A stretch of 55,059 nt of DNA from Verrucomicrobiota bacterium (GCA_022709905.1 JAKLHY010000053.1:1-55059); one strand, 5' to 3'. Positions 36,475 through 45,421 are shown, counted from the first letter of the stretch. Notes: generated from the letters alone by a model not told the origin. Translations and numbers: made by a program.

Positions 36475-37734
36475 TCAGCCAACCCATAACAGGACCAACA
36501 TCCCCCCCACAGTGGTCAACAAGGTGATCGGCAGACCGAACTTCGCATAGTCCCAAAAACCCACCTCGATGTGGCCCCGCGCGGACTCGACAACGATCAT
36601 ATTGGCCACGGACCCGAGGATGGTGAGATTGCCGGCCAGCGTGGTCGCCAGGGCCATGACTTTCCATATCAAATCGGGATCGGCAAAATTGGCGATCCAT
36701 TTTCCCGCCACAAGGACAAAGGGCACGTTGGAAAAAATGTTGGAACCTACAATGGAAAACCAGGAGAAATTCCAGGCTTGCACATGAGGGGCCGTGCCCC
36801 ATAAGCCCTGGACCCGCTCAAAAACCTGCTCCGGCAAACCGGTCCGGTCCAGGCCAGCAACCACCGCAAACAACGCCGCAAAGAACACCAGAAGATGCCA
36901 ATCGACAAGTTTCAACACTTCGTGAGTGTCCCGCCGAGCCAGGACCATGACCAAAGCGGCGCCCCCGAGGGCGGTCCAGGCCAGATTCAAACCCGCGATA
37001 AATCCGATGAAAACAAGCGCCAACCCGCCCAACGACAACTTCATGAGCCGCCGATCGACGGCCCGGCCCGTGGAGTCGTCGCGTTGGATGACCGCCTGGC
37101 TCAGGAGTCGTCGAAAACCAAAGTGCAGCACGACGCATTCGATCGCCAATCCCACTCCCGCCACAGGCAGCAGCGATTTCGAAAAGTCCAGGAAACTGAT
37201 TTTCGACAAATGCCCAATGATCATGTTCTGAGGATTGCCCACCAGGGTGGCGACACTGCCGATGTTGGCGCTCATGGCCAGGGCCAAAAGATAAGGCAGC
37301 AACGGAAGCCGGCCTCGCACAATGACCGAAATCACCAGCGGTGTGAGCATCAGGCAGATCGTGTCGTTGACCAGCAGGGCGGACAGACCGCCCGAAGCCA
37401 CGATCAGAAACAACAACAGCCGTTGAGGCGTGCCGGCTCTTCGGAGAATCCCATCGGCGGCCCAATCGAAAAAACCGGCCAGAAAAAGATAGGCCGAGAG
37501 GAGCATCATGCCCAGGAGCAGGACCAGGGTGTCGTAATCGACCGCCTGATAGACTTGCTGAGGGGTCATCACACCCGTGGCCACCATTAATACCGTCCCC
37601 AACACCGCCGCCGCCGGCCGGTTCAACGGCAGTATCTTCAGCCGGCGGCCGCTGATCAAAATGTAGGTCAAGGCAAAAATCACAATCGCCAGGAGTTCCC
37701 GCCGGGCGGCCTCGTCTGCCAATAGCTTCCGCAT
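36475..37734 (-). CDS. SLC13/ArsB/NhaD-type ion transporter
   Basis: A 419-residue inner-membrane protein of the ion-transporter superfamily with about eleven hydrophobic segments. It has two pseudo-repeats with re-entrant motifs: LLVNDTICLMLTPLVI with SANIGSVATLVGNPQNM, and FSNVPFVLVAGKW with TLAGNLTILGSVANMIV. Related proteins carry dicarboxylate, sulphate, phosphate, arsenite or Na+/H+; the motifs do not decide which. It lies beside phoR and the Pst system, so an anion such as phosphate is a reasonable guess. The 272 bases between it and phoR show no other feature. Confidence 0.82.
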   Translation of the reverse strand: MRKLLADEAARRELLAIVIFALTYILISGRRLKILPLNRPAAAVLGTVLMVATGVMTPQQVYQAVDYDTLVLLLGMMLLSAYLFLAGFFDWAADGILRRAGTPQRLLLFLIVASGGLSALLVNDTICLMLTPLVISVIVRGRLPLLPYLLALAMSANIGSVATLVGNPQNMIIGHLSKISFLDFSKSLLPVAGVGLAIECVVLHFGFRRLLSQAVIQRDDSTGRAVDRRLMKLSLGGLALVFIGFIAGLNLAWTALGGAALVMVLARRDTHEVLKLVDWHLLVFFAALFAVVAGLDRTGLPEQVFERVQGLWGTAPHVQAWNFSWFSIVGSNIFSNVPFVLVAGKWIANFADPDLIWKVMALATTLAGNLTILGSVANMIVVESARGHIEVGFWDYAKFGLPITLLTTVGGMLVLLWVG

Positions 37735-38006
37735 AGTTGATGGGGATCGGCGCGATCTTCTTTAAGGGAGCACGATCCTTTGCGCGCCCTTCTACCGCAC
37801 CTGCAACCTTTCGACCAGCTGTTTTTGAATGGGAAGGACTGAGTCCGTAACCGACAACTGGGGAGTTCAGTTCGTGGGCTCCTGCGGGAAATATCTCCTC
37901 TCTTGACTTGGCGGAATGGCGGCCTTGGGGCATCCGAACCCGCAACGACCCGATGGCGGGGCGAACCCGATTTTGCCCTGCAAAACCGGCGGGGATCCCC
38001 TGCCCT

Positions 38007-39251
38007 TCACCCCTTCCGAATACCCGCCGGCTCGTTGCCATCCGATGCCATTGGCAAGGTAAAAGAAATGGTGGCGCCTTTGCCGAATTCACTGGCCGCC
38101 CAGGCCTTGCCGCCGTGCGATTGGACGATGTGCTTAACGATGGCCAAGCCAAGACCAGTGCCCCCTTGTTCGCGGGAACGGGCGCGGTCCACGCGATAGA
38201 ACCGCTCGAAAATACGCTCGAGGGCGTTTGCCGGTATGCCCGGACCATCGTCCCGCACCCAGACCTCGACCATCCGTCCCTCGCCTCCTTGGGCGCCCAC
38301 TTCAACCGTTCCACCCGGCTTCCCATACTTGATGGCATTGTCCAAAAGATTGATCAGGACTTGAGACAGCCGTTGGCTGTCCGCCCGCACGGAGAGGGCT
38401 TCTGGCACTCGATTGCTGAAGGTCGCCTGCCGGGCATCGGCCCGCAATCGTATGTCGTCCAGCAGGCGATCGACCGCCCCGCGCAGTTGCACCGTCTGAA
38501 AATTGAAAAGCGACCGGCCCGACTCCAGTTGGGATAACGTCAGGAGATCCTCCAAAAGAAAGGTCAACCGTTCCGTATGCTTCTGGATCATGCGCAGGAA
38601 CCGGTCCGCAGCCACGGGATCGTGCTGGGCGCCATCGATCAGCGTTTCTACACACCCGGCAATCAACGACAGCGGCGTGCGGAGTTCGTGACTGACATTG
38701 GCCACAAAATCCTTGCGGAGGTTCTCGAGCTGCTTGAGTCGCGTGACATCGTGAAAGACCAGCACCGCGCCTCGACGGGCGCCCTGGCCGTTGCCAAACG
38801 CGCAGGCGTTGATCTGCAACACCCTCGGCTTCGGCCCCGGAATTTCCAATTCAATCGTTTCCGCCTTGCCCTGCCCTGTCACCACGTTGACCATGTCCCG
38901 CAACTCGTGGTGTCTCAGAATCTCCATGGCCGTTTTCCCCCGAATATCCTCGTTCAGTTCAAACCAGGTCCGCAAGGCGCGGTTGACCAGTTGAACGCGC
39001 TGCTGGGCATCAAGCACAAGGATGCCTTCCACCATGCTGTTGAACAGGGCTTCCTTTTGGGATCTCTCATGCGCCGCGGCCTCCTCCTGATGGGCACGCA
39101 AGGCATTGAGCTCAGACCGAAGCTGCGTCGATTCCCATTGCAGCCGCCGTTGTCGGCGCCAGCACCATCCCATCCAGGCTCCCCCTGCCGCCACCGCCAC
39201 CGCCACCCAAAGCGGCCAAATGCCAAGGAGAGCTTCTTTCATGGCTTCCAT
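38007..39251 (-). CDS. phoR: Phosphate-regulon sensor histidine kinase
   Basis: A 414-residue membrane kinase. It has one N-terminal membrane helix (IWPLWVAVAVAAGGAWMGW), a PAS domain (MVEGILVLDAQQRVQLVNRA), a HisKA helix with H188 in FVANVSHELRTPLS, and an HATPase domain with LINLLDNAIKYGK, VRDDGPGIP and GGTGLGLAIVKHIV. This is the PhoR pattern. It follows phoB by eight bases. It would phosphorylate PhoB when phosphate is scarce, with PhoU and the Pst transporter as the input in known systems. Confidence 0.92.
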   Translation of the reverse strand: MEAMKEALLGIWPLWVAVAVAAGGAWMGWCWRRQRRLQWESTQLRSELNALRAHQEEAAAHERSQKEALFNSMVEGILVLDAQQRVQLVNRALRTWFELNEDIRGKTAMEILRHHELRDMVNVVTGQGKAETIELEIPGPKPRVLQINACAFGNGQGARRGAVLVFHDVTRLKQLENLRKDFVANVSHELRTPLSLIAGCVETLIDGAQHDPVAADRFLRMIQKHTERLTFLLEDLLTLSQLESGRSLFNFQTVQLRGAVDRLLDDIRLRADARQATFSNRVPEALSVRADSQRLSQVLINLLDNAIKYGKPGGTVEVGAQGGEGRMVEVWVRDDGPGIPANALERIFERFYRVDRARSREQGGTGLGLAIVKHIVQSHGGKAWAASEFGKGATISFTLPMASDGNEPAGIRKG

Positions 39252-39259
39252 TGCGCCGG

Positions 39260-39943
39260 TCAGGTTTCCGCAAACCGATAGCCAACATTTCGGACCGTTT
39301 CCAGGTATTGGGCGGCATCCCCCAGTTTCTCCCGCAAACGGCGCATATGCGTATCCACCGTGCGCGTGTCGATCAATCGTTCGTAGCCCCAGACTTCCTG
39401 GAGCAATTGATCGCGGGACTGCACCCGCCCGCGCCGCTGCATCAACAACGCCAGAAGCTTAAACTCGGTCGCGGTCAGTTCCACCGCCCGCCCCCGCACC
39501 GTCACCCGGTGTTTTGACATGTCCAGCAACAGGAAACCGGCCTCGTAACGGTCTCGAGGCACGGATTCCTCCTTGGATCGCTGAAGCAGTTTCTTGACGC
39601 GCAGGACCAGTTCGCGCGGACTGAACGGCTTGGTCAAATAGTCGTCGGCTCCAATCTCCAAACCCAGGATCCGATCCACCTCGCCCGCCTTGGAGGTCAA
39701 CATGATGATCGGAAGCCGCTCCGTGGCCGCGTCCCGCCGCAACAGCTTGCAGACCTCGAGCCCGTCAATCTCAGGCAGCATGATATCGAGAATCACCGCG
39801 TCGGGAGAGCCCTGCCGAGCCTTCGCCAGGGCCTCATCCCCGCTCTCGGCCGAGATCACGTCAAAACCCGCGTTCTCCAAATTGAACCTGACCAGTTCAA
39901 TGACATCCGGCTCGTCGTCAACGACCAGTATCTTGAATTTCAT
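39260..39943 (-). CDS. phoB: Phosphate-regulon response regulator
   Basis: A 227-residue OmpR/PhoB-type regulator. The receiver has the acidic pair VVDDEPD, phospho-acceptor D53 in VILDIMLPEIDG and the KPFSPRELVLRV switch lysine. The winged-helix domain has LTATEFKLLALLMQRRGRVQ and TRTVDTHMRRLREKLGD. The start at 39943 overlaps the phoU stop by ATGA, so translation is coupled. It probably binds the 11-bp-spaced repeats in the phoU-pstS interval. Confidence 0.93.
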   Translation of the reverse strand: MKFKILVVDDEPDVIELVRFNLENAGFDVISAESGDEALAKARQGSPDAVILDIMLPEIDGLEVCKLLRRDAATERLPIIMLTSKAGEVDRILGLEIGADDYLTKPFSPRELVLRVKKLLQRSKEESVPRDRYEAGFLLLDMSKHRVTVRGRAVELTATEFKLLALLMQRRGRVQSRDQLLQEVWGYERLIDTRTVDTHMRRLREKLGDAAQYLETVRNVGYRFAET

Positions 39944-40641
39944 GAATTGGATTTCGGGGCGGGAATCGCCCCCAGCGAGTCCTGAGTTTTTGGCAGGTGC
40001 CGGACTTCCCGGCCTTCGTAAAGATAGATGATTTCCTCGGAAATATTGGTCGCATGATCGGCAATCCGCTCGAGACTCTTCGAGATCACCATCAGGTTCA
40101 AACACCGGGTGATTGTCTTGGGATCCTCGACCATGTAGCTCACGAGTTCACGATGCAACTGCTTGTTCAAGGCGTCCACCTCGGCATCCCGCAGGATGCT
40201 GGCCCTCGCCAGGGCCGTGTCGCCGCGAACAAAGGCATCCAGGGACGCGCGCAACATGCCTGTGGCCAGAGAGGCCATGCGGGGTAGGTCAACGAGGGGC
40301 TTGAGCGGTTCTTCGCGATTGAGGTCCAACGCGCGCTTGGCGATTTTCGTGGCTTCATCGCCCACGCGCTCGAGGTTTTGCGTGATCCTCATCGCCATCG
40401 TGATCAACCTCAAGTCGGAGGCAATCGGCGCTTTCAGCGCCAGCAGATTGATGCACATCTCATCCAGTTCGATCTCGCTCTGATCCAGGGTCGAGTCCAA
40501 CTCGATCACCTGACGCGCCCGGGCGTCATCACGCTCGTTTAAGGCGCCGATCGCCTTGTCCACCGCGTTCTCCGCATGGCTTGCCATCGCAAGGAGCCGG
40601 TCTTTGAGATTCGCCAAATCTTGATCAAAGTGTCGTTGCAT
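39940..40641 (-). CDS. phoU: Phosphate signalling protein PhoU
   Basis: A 233-residue helical protein with two three-helix repeats. It has the family start QRHFDQDLANLKDRLLAMAS and the metal-binding motifs MRITQNLERVGDEATKIA and VISKSLERIADHATNI. In known systems it connects the Pst transporter to PhoR and keeps the kinase off when phosphate is plentiful. The ATG at 40641 has GGAGAGG about nine bases upstream; the longer frame would need a GTG. The order phoU-phoB-phoR puts it first in the transcript, divergent from pstS. Confidence 0.93.
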   Translation of the reverse strand: MQRHFDQDLANLKDRLLAMASHAENAVDKAIGALNERDDARARQVIELDSTLDQSEIELDEMCINLLALKAPIASDLRLITMAMRITQNLERVGDEATKIAKRALDLNREEPLKPLVDLPRMASLATGMLRASLDAFVRGDTALARASILRDAEVDALNKQLHRELVSYMVEDPKTITRCLNLMVISKSLERIADHATNISEEIIYLYEGREVRHLPKTQDSLGAIPAPKSNS

Positions 40642-40672
40642 ACGTTTAATCCTCTCCACTCTGCCCCGGCCA

Positions 40673-40689
40673 GGTTACAATCAGGTGTC
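40673..40689 (-). promoter_or_regulatory. Candidate PhoB half-site pair before phoU
   Basis: On the minus strand GACACC is followed 11 bases later by GTAACC, 32 bases before the phoU start. Spacing and sequence agree with the three half-sites on the pstS side. PhoB binds direct repeats with an 11-bp period; the half-site sequence here differs from the E. coli consensus. Confidence 0.45.
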
Positions 40690-40855
40690 GCACAAGTGAC
40701 GATGCCGCAACATTATGGTTGAATCGTTGCTTTCTGGCCAGTGCGGAATAGGCGCCCAAAATCGGCACGCAAGATGCCCCCGAAAAATCATGAGCGGTTG
40801 TTTGGTTTTTTTATGTTCTTTCGCAGCAACACCTTCGCCGACCGCCCCTAATCGT

Positions 40856-40883
40856 AACACGATCGTAACCTTGGCGACACGCC
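40856..40883 (+). promoter_or_regulatory. Candidate Pho box before pstS
   Basis: Three half-sites stand in 11-bp register: GTAACA at 40856, GTAACC at 40867 and GACACG at 40878. The first two share ATCGTAAC. They lie 75-100 bases before the pstS start in the 316-base divergent interval. The PhoB assignment rests on spacing and gene context. Confidence 0.55.
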
Positions 40884-40957
40884 AATGCCATCTCCCCCCG
40901 TCATCTTGGAAAGGTGAATCGAGTTCCCATGATCGGGCACGATCAAGAATAAACAAA

Positions 40958-41890
40958 ATGAAGACCCAACATATGTTACGTACCAATGCGATCCCGACGC
41001 TGGCCCTGCTGCTGGCAGGAGCAGCCCTGTTCTCGGGCTGCAAACCCTCGGAAAGCGGCAGCACCCCCGGTGCATCTCCCCGCGTTTCCATTCAAAATAA
41101 AGGTTCGGATACCATGGTCAACTTGGCGCAAGCCTGGGCTGAGGATTATCATAAGGTTAAACCGGAGGTCAGCATCGAAGTCTCGGGCGGCGGTTCGGGG
41201 GTTGGAATTGCGGCCCTGATCAAAGGAACGGTCGATATTGCGAATTCAAGCCGCAATATAAAGCCCGGTGAAATCGAGCAGACCCGCAAAAGTACCGGAA
41301 AGGAACCGAAGGAATTCATTGTCGGCTACGACGCCTTGGCCGTCTATGTCCACAAAGATAATCCGCTCAACGAGATCACCATGGATCAGGTTGCCCAGAT
41401 TTACAAGGAAGGGGCCACCATCACCAAATGGTCGGATCTCGGCATCAAGATTCCCGGAGGAACCAGCGACGAAATTGTCCGGGTCAGCCGGCAATCCAGT
41501 TCGGGGACTTATGAGTTCCTGCGCGAACATGTCCTCAATAACAAGGATTTCAAACTCGGTTCCCGGGACATGAATGGTTCCAAAGAGGTGGTCGAACTGG
41601 TCGGCTCTACTCCAACCGCCATCGGCTACAGTGGCATGGGATATGCCACACCTGCCGTTAAAATGTTGAAGGTCAAAGCTAAGGACGGCGAGCCCGCCTA
41701 CGAGCCTAACGTCGAGAACACCCTTTCCAAGAACTACCCGATTGCTCGTTCGCTCCAGGTCTACACCCTGGGCGAGCCATCAGGCGCCACAAAGGATTAT
41801 ATCGACTGGATCCTGTCGGAGGCAGGCCAAAAGATTGTCGAATCGACCGGATATGTTCCCCTTCCTGCCGGCGATCGCGTCCGGAAGTAG
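40958..41890 (+). CDS. pstS: Phosphate ABC transporter, phosphate-binding lipoprotein
   Basis: A 310-residue periplasmic binding protein. The ATG at 40958 leads into a lipoprotein signal (LALLLAGAALFSGCKPS). The binding core has IQNKGSDTMVNLAQAW, VSGGGSGVGIAALIKGTVDI and VSRQSSSGTYEF, the loops that contact phosphate in PstS-type proteins. It delivers phosphate to the PstCA channel. It heads the pst transcript, with the candidate Pho box upstream; pstC follows 105 bases later. Confidence 0.94.
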   Translation: MKTQHMLRTNAIPTLALLLAGAALFSGCKPSESGSTPGASPRVSIQNKGSDTMVNLAQAWAEDYHKVKPEVSIEVSGGGSGVGIAALIKGTVDIANSSRNIKPGEIEQTRKSTGKEPKEFIVGYDALAVYVHKDNPLNEITMDQVAQIYKEGATITKWSDLGIKIPGGTSDEIVRVSRQSSSGTYEFLREHVLNNKDFKLGSRDMNGSKEVVELVGSTPTAIGYSGMGYATPAVKMLKVKAKDGEPAYEPNVENTLSKNYPIARSLQVYTLGEPSGATKDYIDWILSEAGQKIVESTGYVPLPAGDRVRK

Positions 41891-41995
41891 TCATGGCTCT
41901 GACGACCATTAAGAATTGCGTGTTACGACGTCTCTCAAGCGTCGCAAGGGTGGCAAGGGGCAAATCGTTTGGGACCTTGCGCTATCGGATCCAAA

Positions 41996-42931
41996 ATGAA
42001 CTCACCCAATCGAAATCCGGCAGCCGGTAATCGGCGACCCTCCCGACCGGCCTGGGCGGTCTTCGGTGAACGAGCGCTGGAATGGATTATCTGGTGCTGC
42101 GGCATCAGTGCGATCGTTTTTGTTCTCGCCATCTTCTACTTCGTGTTCAAGGAGGCGGCCCCGGTCTTGTTCAGCAAGAACTTCAGTCTGGTTCAGTTTC
42201 TGTTCAGTCCGGAGTGGTATCCCACTTCGGTTTCCAACGTGCGCTACGGGATTCTAGCTTTGATCGTGGGCACGGCTTGTGTCAGCGGACTGGCCATCGT
42301 ACTTGCCGTTCCATTTAGCCTCGGAGCGGCGGTCTATATCTCCGAGTTCTGCGGCCCCAAAACTAAGGAGACGTTGAAGGTGGTCATCGAGCTTCTGGCG
42401 GCCATTCCGAGTGTCGTCTGGGGTTTTATTGGTCTGACGGTGACCAGCAAGATCGTCCAACAATGGACGGGGGCTCCCGTGGGCGTCAACATCCTGAATG
42501 GCGGCATTATTCTGGCCCTGATGTGCGTGCCGATCATTACCTCGATCGCCGAGGATGCGTTGAAAGCCGTCCCGGAGACTTATCGTGAGGCGGCACTGGC
42601 CCTGGGGGCAACCCGGTGGCAGATGGTTCATCGGGTGTTGCTGCCCGCCGCAAAAAACGGGCTCCTCGCTGCGGTGCTGCTCGGCGTGGGGCGGGCGGTC
42701 GGTGAAACCATGGCCGTCCTCATGGCGACGGGCCATGCTGTCAACATCCCACACAGCCTCCTGGACTCCGTGCGAACCTTGACCGCCAACATCGCCGCCG
42801 AACTGGGCGAGGCGCCCGTCCATTCCGAACATTATCGGGTCCTGTTCATGACGGGAGTCCTCCTGTTCATCATCACTTTTGTGGTGAACCTGACCGCCGA
42901 CCTGGTGATTCGAGGCATTCGGAAAAAATGA
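41996..42931 (+). CDS. pstC: Phosphate ABC transporter permease PstC
   Basis: A 311-residue membrane protein with about six helices and the PstC coupling-helix motif TYREAALALGATRWQMVHRV, then VGRAVGETMAVLMATGHA. The ATG at 41996 is preferred over an upstream TTG in the same frame; the ribosome site is weak for both. It forms the membrane channel with PstA, whose start overlaps its stop by ATGA. Nothing unusual was seen. Confidence 0.93.
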   Translation: MNSPNRNPAAGNRRPSRPAWAVFGERALEWIIWCCGISAIVFVLAIFYFVFKEAAPVLFSKNFSLVQFLFSPEWYPTSVSNVRYGILALIVGTACVSGLAIVLAVPFSLGAAVYISEFCGPKTKETLKVVIELLAAIPSVVWGFIGLTVTSKIVQQWTGAPVGVNILNGGIILALMCVPIITSIAEDALKAVPETYREAALALGATRWQMVHRVLLPAAKNGLLAAVLLGVGRAVGETMAVLMATGHAVNIPHSLLDSVRTLTANIAAELGEAPVHSEHYRVLFMTGVLLFIITFVVNLTADLVIRGIRKK

Positions 42932-43863
42932 AACCCGCAATTCAATCCGCCAACGATCCGGTTTCCGCGGCCGCGAGCCGCTTTTCGGCCACCCCTTTTG
43001 TCCGGCGCAAACTTCGCTTCGAATCGATCGCGCGCTGGCTCTTCTTCCTGATGGCCGCCGCCATGATTGTGCCGTTGCTCTGGCTGCTGGGTCATCTGGT
43101 GATGGGGGCGGCGCCTTCGTTATCGCTCAACTTCCTGCTGGATCCGCCAATCAAGGGTATGAAAGAGGGCGGCATTTGGCCGGCGTTGGTGGGCACCATC
43201 TATCTGGTGGTCATGGCCCTGGCGCTTTCGGCGCCGGTCGGAGTTCTGGCGGCCGTTTACCTCAATGAATACGCCCGGGATAACTGGTTCCATCGCGCCA
43301 TCAACATGGCGGTCATCAACCTCGCCGGAGTCCCCAGCATCGTGCACGCCCTGTTTGGCTTGGGCGCCTTTGTCTACGCCGCCCAATTCGGCTACTCGAT
43401 TTTGTCCGCCGCCCTGACGCTCGCCATCATGACCATGCCCGTCGTCATCACCAGCACTCGCGAAGCGCTCGCGGCCGTGCCGCGCAGTTTCCGGGAAGCC
43501 TGCTGGAACGTCGGCGCCACCCGGTGGCAAACCATCAAAGCAGTGGTCCTCCCCAACTCGATCAGCGGCATCCTCACCGGCATCATCCTCGAAGTCAGCC
43601 GCACGGCCGGAGAAACGGCGCCAATCATGTTTACCGGGGCGGTGTTCTTCAAGGCGGTCGAACGGGGCGACCTCTTTCCTTATCAGCTCACCGACCAATG
43701 CATGGCCCTCTCGCTGCATTTGTTCGCGCTATCCACCCAGGTCCCCGGCGTCTCGGAATCGACCCAATACGCAACCGCTGTCGTCCTGCTCGGGGTGGTC
43801 TTGCTGATGAACGCAACGTCCATCGTCCTCCGAATATTTCTCCGCTCACGAATGAAATGGTGA
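42928..43863 (+). CDS. pstA: Phosphate ABC transporter permease PstA
   Basis: A 311-residue permease partner of PstC, with about six membrane helices. It has VPSIVHALFGLGAFVYA and the coupling-helix motif SFREACWNVGATRWQTIKAV, followed by SRTAGETAPIMFTGA. Each permease docks one nucleotide-binding subunit through this loop. The coupling loops of PstC and PstA differ in sequence, as would be needed if two different ATPases docked on them. pstB1 starts 13 bases after the stop. Confidence 0.93.
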   Translation: MKPAIQSANDPVSAAASRFSATPFVRRKLRFESIARWLFFLMAAAMIVPLLWLLGHLVMGAAPSLSLNFLLDPPIKGMKEGGIWPALVGTIYLVVMALALSAPVGVLAAVYLNEYARDNWFHRAINMAVINLAGVPSIVHALFGLGAFVYAAQFGYSILSAALTLAIMTMPVVITSTREALAAVPRSFREACWNVGATRWQTIKAVVLPNSISGILTGIILEVSRTAGETAPIMFTGAVFFKAVERGDLFPYQLTDQCMALSLHLFALSTQVPGVSESTQYATAVVLLGVVLLMNATSIVLRIFLRSRMKW

Positions 43864-43876
43864 ATCCACAACCCCC

Positions 43877-44638
43877 ATGAATCCTCAATCCAAAATCAAA
43901 GTCCAAGATCTCGGCCTGGCTTTCGGATCCCACGAAGTCCTCCGCCATATCTCCTTTGAGGTGTTTCCGCACGAGATCTTCGGCATCATTGGCCCGGCCC
44001 AATCCGGGAAAACCTCCCTGCTCCGCTGCCTGAATCGCACGATCGATTTCTCATCGGACGCGCGTCAAACGGGAACCATCGCCATCGACGGACAGGATAT
44101 CCGCAAAGTCGAAGACCTCTATGAGCTGCGCCGCAAGATTGGCATGGTGGCCCCGCTGCCCGTCGGCCTGCCCATGAGCATCTATGAAAATGTCGCCTAC
44201 GCCCCGCGCTGCTCCGGCATCAGCCGAAAGGCCGACCTCGATGACCGCGTCGAGCGGTGCCTGCGCCAGGCTGCCCTCTGGGACGAAGTCAAGGATCGGC
44301 TCCACAGCCTCGGCACCCGCCTCTCGGGCGGACAACAACAACGCCTGACCATCGCCCGCGCGCTCTCGCACGAGCCCGAAGTCCTTTGCCTCGACGAATT
44401 TTCCATTGCCATCGATCCCGTCACCACCATGCGCATCGAAGAGGTCCTCCAGGAATTGCGCGCGCAAATCACCATCATCCTGGTCACCAACCTTGTCCAG
44501 CAAGCCAGGCGTTTGGCGGATCGCACGGCCTTTCTCCTGAACGGCGAATTGGTCGAACTCAACCGCACCGAAGTCATCTTCTCGGATCATCCCGCCTCGA
44601 GGAAAACTTACGAATACGTCCACGGCCTTTTCGGATGA
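43877..44638 (+). CDS. pstB: Pst ABC transporter ATPase, paralogue 1 (LSGGQ kept, Q- and H-loops lost)
   Basis: A 253-residue nucleotide-binding subunit. Walker A is GPAQSGKTS (39-47), the signature is intact (LSGGQ, 149-153) and Walker B ends LDE (D173, E174), although the usual DEP reads DEF. The Q-loop, VFQ in PstB, reads VAP, putting proline 93 at the glutamine position. The H-loop histidine is replaced by N205 in ILVTNLVQQA. Alone it should hydrolyse ATP poorly, but it can lend its signature to a partner. Its stop overlaps the start of paralogue 2 by ATGA, which favours equal synthesis of the two. Confidence 0.9.
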   Translation: MNPQSKIKVQDLGLAFGSHEVLRHISFEVFPHEIFGIIGPAQSGKTSLLRCLNRTIDFSSDARQTGTIAIDGQDIRKVEDLYELRRKIGMVAPLPVGLPMSIYENVAYAPRCSGISRKADLDDRVERCLRQAALWDEVKDRLHSLGTRLSGGQQQRLTIARALSHEPEVLCLDEFSIAIDPVTTMRIEEVLQELRAQITIILVTNLVQQARRLADRTAFLLNGELVELNRTEVIFSDHPASRKTYEYVHGLFG

Positions 44639-45411
44639 ACACAGCCCCTCATTATAGCATCGAAACCCGGGACCTGAATCTCTGGTACGGCCATTTCCAG
44701 GCCCTCAAGAGTGTCAACGTGAAAGTGGCCCACGGCCAAATCACCGGTCTGATCGGACCTTCCGGCTGCGGGAAAACAACCCTCCTCCGCTGCTTCAACC
44801 GCATCAACGAACGATTCGGCAATGTCACCACCACCGGCGAAATCAAGATCCTGGGACAAAACATCTACAATCCCGATATCTCCCTGATCGAGCTTCGCAA
44901 GTCCGTCGGCATGGTTTTCCAACGCCCGAATCCCCTCCCGATCTCGGTCTATGAAAACGTGGTGTTCGGCCTGCGAATCCACCGGCAACGCAACCAATTG
45001 TCCCGCTCGGAGCTCGAGGAGGCCGTCGAAAAAGCCCTCCGCGAAGTCTTCCTTTGGGACGATTTGAAGGATAGGCTCGACGCGCGAGCCACCACCCTCC
45101 AGCTGGAACAACAGCAAAAACTCTGCATCGCCCGCCTGCTGCCCCTGAAACCGGAAGTCATCCTGATGGACGAGCCCTGTTCGGCCCTGGATGCCAAGGG
45201 CACCCGGACGATTGAGGAACTGATGTTGAGCTTGAAGCAGCATTACACCTTTCTGATCGTCACTCACAACATGGCCCAGGCGCGGCGCGTCAGCCAGGAA
45301 TGCATTTTCATGCTCCTGGGAGAACTGATCGAACACTGTCCAACCCAACAAATGTTCCTCAATCCCCAGCATCCCAAAACTGCGGAGTACATCGAGGGAC
45401 GATACGGCTAA
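44635..45411 (+). CDS. pstB: Pst ABC transporter ATPase, paralogue 2 (Q- and H-loops kept, LSGGQ lost)
   Basis: A 258-residue PstB homologue. Walker A is GPSGCGKTT (41-49), the Q-loop is VFQRPNP (Q96), Walker B is ILMDEP (D179, E180) and the H-loop is IVTHNMAQA (H211), all canonical. The signature that should read LSGGQ reads LQLEQ (155-159), so it cannot complete the ATP site of a twin. It is the mirror image of paralogue 1: its own ATP pocket is complete and needs a signature from another subunit. The long upstream open frame is not coding; the ATG at 44635 overlaps the previous stop. Confidence 0.9.
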   Translation: MNTAPHYSIETRDLNLWYGHFQALKSVNVKVAHGQITGLIGPSGCGKTTLLRCFNRINERFGNVTTTGEIKILGQNIYNPDISLIELRKSVGMVFQRPNPLPISVYENVVFGLRIHRQRNQLSRSELEEAVEKALREVFLWDDLKDRLDARATTLQLEQQQKLCIARLLPLKPEVILMDEPCSALDAKGTRTIEELMLSLKQHYTFLIVTHNMAQARRVSQECIFMLLGELIEHCPTQQMFLNPQHPKTAEYIEGRYG

Positions 45412-45421
45412 ACCAACAACC

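Noticed and set aside
36818..38338. 506-codon open frame on the minus strand
   Set aside because: It overlaps the transporter and phoR genes in another frame, its protein is arginine-, proline- and glycine-rich without domains, and both overlapped genes are clearly real.
44257..44634. N-terminal extension of PstB2 in an upstream open frame
   Set aside because: The extra residues are an out-of-frame reading of pstB1; the family start at 44635 overlaps the previous stop in the usual way.
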